DNA of 64,000 nt, taken from Spongospora subterranea f. sp. subterranea. Lineage: Eukaryota > Endomyxa: Phytomyxea > Phytomyxea > Plasmodiophorida. The stretch spans positions 1 through 64,000 of the forward strand of contig JAUGWO010000160.1 in assembly GCA_049724395.1 (NCBI GenBank), given 5' to 3'. A program made the position numbers and the translations under genes. This document shows positions 57,940 through 64,000 of this stretch, piece by piece (position 1 is the first letter of the stretch; every line of letters starts with the position of its first letter). Below the pieces are notes generated by a model that was not told where the DNA came from, did not search any database, and was given only the letters and a program-made list of their open reading frames with translations.

Positions 57940-59149
57940 TTAGACAACCTGACTGCCGTCATTGCCATCCACTTCGTCCTGGAAATTATATATATCAGAC
58001 ATGTGGGGATAATGGGGTTTATATTATTACCGAGGGCAAAACTTCATTTGGTGGAATTTGGTTTTCTTCCTAAAAAAGCTATCAGAATACAACATCAGTG
58101 ACTCAATTTGATGGTGAACTGAACATTCGATATCGTCAGACTTGCAAAGGATTTGACCGGGTCTGGTAAAAACGTTTCTATCAACTGTGAAAGAGAGGAA
58201 GGATATGAACAGAACTCAATTAGAAGAGTTTTAAATAATATACCTGATCCATCATTTCCTCAATCATTGGTCCTTCCGACGGGATAATCTGCTCTATAGC
58301 TGTTAGGAATTCCCGTTTCAGTTCATTGTTGCCAGATTGAAAGATCCAAATAGCAACGGGAATCCAGATTTCCGGCACTTCGAGCGGTTTTTGATTCTGA
58401 TGGAGACGATCAAAATGACTAAACTTCGCAATCTACAATGTTGCCTCAAACTAACGGTCGATTTTTCCAAACTGGTCGATTCTTTCAAACTCTCAGACGG
58501 TTGACTCAGACATTTCAAAGCGAAGATTGAATACTAAATACCATAGTGATGATTAACACGACCGATCCCAATTGGACTCTTTTTAACGATATACCTCAAC
58601 ATAACTCATCGTCTCATAACCGGCTTGATTTTGAAAAGATGTTATGCAATCCTGTTGGAGTCCAAGTTTATCAGATAAATGGAATTCATAGCAATAAAGA
58701 GTCCAACCCGAATCTTGTACCAGGTTATTCCATTCAAAATCTGGGAGAGAGATGGTCCTGCAGTCTCAGAGACACTATTCTCCATCGGTTCCACGTTCTA
58801 ACGGATATGGTCAAATAACTAATCTTCATACTGTACATGGCTGTATTGACCTTTGATGTGTCACTAATTGCAAATGCAGTTTTGTCCTGTAATCCATGAT
58901 CAGTAAACAGTTGCTGCTTGTTGTTGAGGTCGGTCAGCTCTTGATGATCCTGATGTCAATGATCAAGCGACTGAACCCCCATTTGTGGATGATTATGGAA
59001 CTTACAGTTGTACTCGGTGAAACACACGTCTCGTGCACCTGAGATTTGGTGAGATATCTGAAACCAACAATGACATAGATGATTTTTACTGAGGATGAGA
59101 GAGCAAATGACGCCATAGCGGCGGCAATTAACAGAGACGCAGAATTCAT
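57940..59149 (-). CDS. micro-exon secreted protein, gene C
   Basis: Exon 1 59149-59090 (MNSASLLIAAAMASFALSSS), exon 2 59038-59006 (VHETCVSPSTT), exon 3 58949-58824 (42 residues, DHQELTDLNNKQQLF...), then NVEPMENSVSETAGPSLSQIL, DCITSFQNQAGYETMSYVE, a longer exon with KCLSQPSESLKESTSLEKST, NQKPLEVPEIWIPVAIWIFQ...IEEMMDQ, LIETFLPDPVKSFASLTISN, EENQIPPNEVLPS and DEVDGNDGSQVV with stop at 57940. Splice sites are mostly GT-AG; two donors (after exon 3 and after SLSQIL) have lost GT, so real splicing may differ. The terminal acidic exon is shorter than in A, B and D. Product: secreted, no known domain. Confidence 0.55.
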
Positions 59150-59213
59150 CGATGTTGATCAAATGGAATGATTTAGAATATGAAAGACTAGGTACAATTT
59201 AAGCATGAGCCAC

Positions 59214-59290
59214 CTGACTGGCGCCAGCATGACCCAGACTCACAGAGGACGGTATTGCCATGCCATGTTTAACGCCACGGCTGGTCATAG
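59214..59290 (-). promoter_or_regulatory. upstream module of gene C
   Basis: Minus-strand copy of the GGGTCATGCTGGCGCCAG module followed inward by CAGGTGGCTCATGC. It lies 65-140 bp upstream of the gene C start codon and matches the module of gene B over about 60 bp. Confidence 0.45.
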
Positions 59291-59664
59291 TGACATACCC
59301 CTATGTACCACGGCATGACCTCCAGTTCTTCACCATCGGTGTACACCAGTTGCTGATATTGGGGTATATTTTTGGCACCGTCCTGCACCGTCCGTACCTT
59401 GTTGGTATGGTACACAGTACAGTACGACTTGGACGGCCAAGAGAGTGTTGAGCACCAATAATGCGTTGGCAGCCATTTGGAGGTGTCAAGTTGACCGGAC
59501 CCGGGTTCAAACCAGTTTAATCTGATCAAACTTTGCAGGTTTGCCACCCGGGTGATGAGCAGAGTGTGTTTTTCCACTTCAAATCTGCTCATTTTCTAAT
59601 GAATAATTTGTCATACATTATGGTGACGGATATCTATTTACTATCACGACAAATATCTTGAAAC

Positions 59665-59757
59665 CCCGCGCCAGCATGACCCAAAGGCTCTCAGAGGACG
59701 GTATTGCCATGTCATGTGTAACGGTATTGCCATGCCGCCACGGCTGGTCATAGTGAC
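59665..59757 (-). repeat. orphan copy of the upstream module
   Basis: The module recurs here (GCGCCAGCATGACCCAAAGG on plus) with an internal repeat of CGGTATTGCCATG, but no signal-peptide exon follows on minus. It probably marks a lost or rearranged gene copy. Confidence 0.5.
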
Positions 59758-60073
59758 CCCGGTGGCTTCTTTTCTACCGCGCGCGGTGGCGCACTAGGGC
59801 ACACCGTACACTAATGACTGTGACACAGTCAAATCATGTATTGCACAGTGCGCTTAGACGGGCGAAGATCTCTTGGAAGCTGGTTAACTATGATATGCCG
59901 AGACGTCTTTTTGAAAACGCCAACATCAAAAGCACTGTGAGTGCTTCGGAAAGACTCCATCGCAAACTACTCTATTTTTTTTCATGTTCAAATGGAGGAT
60001 CAGCATTTGTATTAAACTTGCTCGAGCATGTATTATGTAAACGAACGCACGCAAAATAGATGAATGAAACACT

Positions 60074-60107
60074 TGGCATCCAAACGCGCCACCGCGTTTG
60101 GATGCCA
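60074..60107. repeat. short perfect hairpin, 15-bp stem
   Basis: TGGCATCCAAACGCG, a CCAC loop, then CGCGTTTGGATGCCA. The stem is perfect and GC-balanced. It could be a transposon end or a structured element. Bases 59760-61240 around it carry several frames in both directions with no recognisable domain. Confidence 0.7.
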
Positions 60108-61239
60108 TCGCGTTTTCAATAACCGAATATTACTACGATATCCGGATATTTCAATACCCGGAAAATGCAGGTTTACGAGGTCGGCCATGAGAAGGTTTAG
60201 AGAAGCTGTCGGGTTATGAAGGGGTGGAACGCAAGGGGGCGGAACGATTCCATCTCTGCGTGAAACGGTGTTGCTGTGATTTCCGGCACCCTCGGCCAGG
60301 ATCAGCATACGTTGGAGGTCGAGGAGCATTCCAAGTCAGAACTGGTAAATCACTGTCGATTGGGTACAGTCCGCTTCCTGGGCAAAAAGGCGAAATTGAT
60401 TGCATTAGTCCCCCAACGTTGGCGCATCGTCAGATTTCGTTGAGCGTCTGCCGCTTCGTTGGATCGGTCGGGGCAGTCGAAGGCCACCGTCACCGCGGTC
60501 AAGAACATTTTCTGATCGGTGAGAACGGCACTCGTCGACCCATACAACGGTATGAGCTATGCGCGTTTGCTCGGTTAACAATGAGCCAAAGCGGGATAGC
60601 AAAGAGGTGACACAGCCAAGAAATGTTCGGCCTGGCCTAGCTAATGCCGAAAAAAGGGTTGGATTACTGTTAAACACCTCTGGCATTTTCAGTTGGAATC
60701 CTTGGTCGGCGGAAACGGTTCAGCGGTGACAGGGCCTCGGAAGCTACAGATGAAGATGTCCCATGAGCAGGGCATTTGCATCCATTAGGTGGATAATTTG
60801 GGTATCGCTCTCGACACGGTAATGTGTCAGTTGACCATGTACTTCTTCATCTGCCGTTGTAGACCCGTGGTCGCTTGGCTGCCGCTCGTCAAATAATATA
60901 AGTTGGACTTTGAGTGGCAATTCGGTGTTGGCGATAGTAATAACCGACGTGGTCCGAACTGAGCATTTGCCAATCGGACCGGTAGGGGTCATAAGTTGAT
61001 TGTATTACTCTGGTCATGAATTTGGTTCACGAAACGGTTTATGACATCTCACAGTAAGGTGCTCAAGGCTGCTCACTTATTAATCTGCCCAGTAATTACT
61101 TCCTCTACCTTCGTACCGGTACTCGTAGGGTTTCCTAAGCGTTGGGTGCAGTATTTGAACATTGTCGAAGGTTGAAACTGAATTGCGAGAAGCTTTCACC
61201 CTTTGGATGAATGAATAAAGAAAGGTCGCGTATTTGAAT

Positions 61240-61306
61240 CGTTGACCAAGATTAAAGGCATCAGGAAAACGTTGTCTGATCGGAAAATCCCTGAACTATT
61301 CTGCTA
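61240..61306 (+). CDS. 3' end of a partner gene converging on gene D
   Basis: The plus frame reads LTKIKGIRKTLSDRKIPELF and ends at TAA 61306, with AATAAA about 12 bp later. It resembles the last exon of the gene A partner. Upstream exons are not identified. Confidence 0.3.
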
Positions 61307-61438
61307 ACAAGTAAAAACAAATAAAGACATGCAACTTTCGACAATTTGGTACAATATTTGTAGTGAGGCGATCGAAATCAGATTACTGTTTTTTGCCCAA
61401 ATGAGAAAACGATTACAGGGTGAAGAGAATGTCCTCGA

Positions 61439-62499
61439 TTAGAAAATGGAAAGGTCTTGATTGCCATTGGATTCCTCCTGAAAATCCTCAGACAAATAGA
61501 AATCATGGGGGTACACGACCATTACCGAGGAGTAACTTCCAGTAGGGGAATATTGGTTTGGTACCTAAGAAACTGGGCAATCAGAAAATATTATCAATCA
61601 CTCTTTGATTGGCTGAAATGACATCCGATGTCATCCGCATTTTGAAATATTCAACGGAAATCTGTGAGATGCGGTTTGCAATGTGAATATCATAGAGATG
61701 ATGAGAATGACCAAACCCAAATAAGACGTCTATTTAATGATGTACCTGTTGGTTCAATTTCTCTAATTCCTCACTCTTGAAGAAATTCTGTCAGATCACA
61801 ATTGTCAGATGAATTGCAATTACATAGCGATCCATCGTCCAACCAATATGTGGGAGAGAGCCGTCTCCATTCCTGGATCCTAATGGAGAAAGCCACATGA
61901 CTACACTGCACACTCTATTCAGTTGTCTGAAACTGACATTTGAAATGATCAAACTATCCAAGGTTTCATCAAAAGGTGGCTGAACCTCTTTGAGATGAGG
62001 AAGAAGATCATTTACCCGAGCGATCAAATCGTGAATCGCCCTGCTCTTGAGAAGCTCCTTTCAGTACAGAATGGTCAGATAAATTGAACTTCTATAGCGA
62101 TATATGGACAACCATAATCGTGGAAAGGACGTTCTCATTCGGTTCCGGATCCTAATGAAGATGTTCAAATGACTATACCTCATATTCTAATGTTGCTGTA
62201 TTGACCTTGATTGTGTCACTAATCGAAGATACAGTTCCGTCCTGTAATCCATGATCATTAGACAGTTGATGATGGGATTTGGTCAGTTCCTGATCCTGAT
62301 ATCGATGATCAAGTGACTGAAGCCCCATTTTTTGGACGATTGTGCAAACTTACAGTTGTAATCGCTGCGGAACCCGTCGCGTGGACCTGCGATTTGATGA
62401 GATACCTGAAGCCATCAATGACATAAAGAAACACATTACTGAGGATGATAGAACAAATAATGCCATAGCGGTGACAATCAACATGGTCGAAGAATTCAT
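61439..62499 (-). CDS. micro-exon secreted protein, gene D
   Basis: Exon 1 from ATG 62499 is a signal peptide (MNSSTMLIVTAMALFVLSSS), then VHATGSAAITT, a 117-nt DQEL exon (DQELTKSHHQLSND...LEYE) followed by a 27-nt GT-AG intron (GTATAG...TTAG), DPEPNENVLSTIM, ELLKSRAIHDLIAR continuing without interruption to SFRQLNR (two exons of gene A apparently fused), DPGMETALSHIL, NFFKSEELEKLNQQ, ISVEYFKMRMTSDVISANQ and the last exon VPNQYSPTGSYSSVM...DLSIF, stop at 61439. Lengths are multiples of three and joins are phase 0. The donor before the last exon is not GT (CAA then AGAGTG), so the end is less certain. Product: secreted, no known domain. Confidence 0.62.
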
Positions 62500-62582
62500 C
62501 GTGTGTGATCGAACGGAATCTATTGGAATAGAGTTGAAGGGAAGTGTCAGATAGGGCACCCAAGGCCCTGTCGTCATGATCC

Positions 62583-62625
62583 ACGACCCGGCGCCAGTCT
62601 AACCCCGTGCCCAGAGGGCGGTTAT
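62583..62625 (-). promoter_or_regulatory. upstream module of gene D, diverged
   Basis: On minus, CCTCTGGGCACGGGGTTAGA followed by CTGGCGCC resembles the B and C modules at the same distance from the start codon. It is the most diverged copy. Confidence 0.35.
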
Positions 62626-62734
62626 CTCCAGGAGGTTGCGGTCAATTGGAAATTTTCCGATGCTCAGTGTTTTTTTTAATCGCCTGAAATCCAGAACCTA
62701 CGCTGAAGCTCGGGACTGGGAAATTGAACTGTTT

Positions 62735-63473
62735 TTATTCAAGGTAGGATAAGATATTCCATAACGGCTCTTCCCTTAGTAGCATTTGGACTAAATTGGC
62801 AACTGCGGTAAACACAATCGGATGGAAGCTTCTTCCATGGCGAAACAATCCGTGCACTAGACAGGCAAATGTGCTGATACGGGCGTTAACGCTTTCATGT
62901 CGGGCACTCATTCTCTTTGAAGAAATGTTGATGGCTTTCATGACTGAGGTCCCTCGACATGCTGTCAAGAACCGATTATCAACGTCACGATAACCGCTAT
63001 CAGCGGCTTGGGTTTTTCTCCGGGCATCAACCGTGGCAATAAACATTTCTTCGCGATCTTGAGATCGGGCCACGACCCACACGGCACTCCACCGGCGATA
63101 TGTACAATTTAGAGCATCCTAGAGGAGTGCCAATCTCAATATCTTAAGCCGGGCTTTTGGGACCAATCGTCTTTGTTGAACACGGGTCCTTCTGGAACTT
63201 TGAAGTCAACTCCGTCTATGTACATCGATGAAACCAGCCTAACGATTTTGGTGAATCATACCAGGCCCATCTCACTGATTCGTGTACAACGACTCTTGCC
63301 CACTCTCGAGGCGTTGTTTCTTGAACCTTGAATACAGACGCCCCAACTGATTCTCTAGGGTAGACCTTCAAAAAATATAGCCCTATCAAAAGATGTTCTT
63401 TTTCCAATTTTCCCGGACCAGGTCTTGAAATTCGAGTCCATATTTCAACCATGATGTTATGCAGGTTCCGCAA
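62735..63473 (-). mobile_element. DDE-superfamily transposase remnant (IS5/PIF-like)
   Basis: Minus strand: MYIDGVDFKVPEGP, NKDDWSQKPGLRY and PCGSWPDLKIA at about 63.05-63.22 kb, then ADSGYRDVDNRF and RHESVNARISTFACLVHGLF, RHGRSFHPIVFTAVANLVQM at 62.75-63.0 kb. This follows the family pattern DG.DF...W.S.K..gLRYE, PCG.WPD, aDdGY, RHE.VN.RLK, H...F.AVA.L. Blocks lie in different frames with stops between, so the element is dead. Confidence 0.6.
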
Positions 63474-63695
63474 GCGTTAATTGACGCAGAGGACCTAAGC
63501 GCTGTTTATTTAGATCGAAGATAGATTACAGAAGTCAGGATCGCTAATGGAATTTTGGTCCAGTAAATGCGATCGTTAGTACCAAAGATTCTGTACTTTC
63601 AAAAATCTAATCTTGTAAGCAAGATAGTGATATCGGGTCGGACCGTTTCAGTAGAAACTGTTTAAGCAGGATAGGGACATTTTCTTTGATTGACG

Positions 63696-63995
63696 CTATA
63701 GTCTCCCAGGTTGTATCCTGCTCTTCAAATGCGGCCCACTGTACTTGGACTTCAACATCGCCCGATGCGAGGTTTTGGCGGATGTCGCTCGCCCATCATG
63801 GGCACTTTGTTCATAGATGGCCTGCGTTATGTTTAGGTGTGAGTCATCATATAGTTTTAGACGACAATCATGCACATCTGTAATATGGGATGAAATAAGA
63901 TCTTTCACCTGATAAACATATTCATTGATGGTGCCAACAATCTGTCCTGGATCGTGCAAAGTGCCAGACAGTTTATGGCGTTTTGTGCGGTTCAA
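63696..63995 (-). mobile_element. Ty3/gypsy integrase C-terminal fossil
   Basis: The minus frame contains YQVKDLISSHITDVHDCRLK and LYDDSHLNITQAIYEQ. The H..RL..Y.D..LN.T pattern is typical of the segment before the chromodomain in chromoviruses. It runs off the window edge, so its size and state cannot be judged. Bases 63480-63690 show nothing. Confidence 0.45.
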
Positions 63996-64000
63996 ATTGG

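Noticed and set aside
60224-60610. 128-codon frame and its opposite-strand counterparts
   Set aside because: Open frames on both strands with unusual composition and no recognisable motif; no splice pattern could be fixed.

Overview
This window comes from a nuclear genome of an intron-rich eukaryote, most likely a protist. Three things support that: the V-ATPase subunit A gene is cut by 17 GT-AG introns, nearly all 47-64 nt; the HMCES gene has 58- and 51-nt introns; and the repeats are eukaryotic (pogo, mariner, PIF/Harbinger, MULE, Penelope-like, Ty1/copia and chromodomain Ty3/gypsy remains). I cannot name the species. The pogo element encodes a SHOCT-like segment, a C2H2 finger and a DDE domain. 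I recall that mix from oomycete-like genomes, so a stramenopile or rhizarian is possible, but this is inference.

Layout. 1-9.3 kb: MULE and mariner remnants, two divergent single-pass membrane protein genes (2.85-3.59 and 4.13-5.04 kb), a possible multi-pass protein (7.6-8.15 kb) and a minisatellite with a 121-bp higher-order period. 9.35-15.1 kb is the most conventional part: V-ATPase subunit A (plus strand), an HMCES/SRAP gene converging on it with 47 bp between stops, and a secreted protein gene. 15.2-17.5 kb: a 43-bp minisatellite. 17.5-21.2 kb: a 178-bp perfect palindrome, a SET-domain gene piece and a GC-rich F-box/ankyrin-like gene. 21.5-31.2 kb: a transposon graveyard with a 51-bp minisatellite. 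31.2-37 kb: tandem segmental copies of a type II membrane protein gene, one decayed. 41.6-45.9 kb: a 4.3-kb array of a 44-bp unit. 46.08-49.02 kb: a nearly complete pogo element between TA dinucleotides, followed by a head-to-head pair of Harbinger fragments.

The most interesting content lies in 40.5-41.3 and 51-62.5 kb. Five paralogous genes (E, A, B, C, D) each start with a 20-23 codon signal-peptide exon and continue through many tiny exons, mostly 33-126 nt, almost all multiples of three and joined in phase 0. The exon order is conserved: signal peptide, a short V..T exon, a DQEL exon, a three-exon cassette used twice, and an acidic terminal exon. In gene A the DQEL exon is present four times, separated by 27-nt GT-AG introns, about half the size of other introns here. 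The architecture resembles the micro-exon genes of schistosomes, but no sequence relationship is claimed. Several copies have a second small gene converging on their 3' end, and B, C and D share an upstream motif, so the duplicated unit seems to be a gene pair with its promoter. I found no tRNA or rRNA gene.
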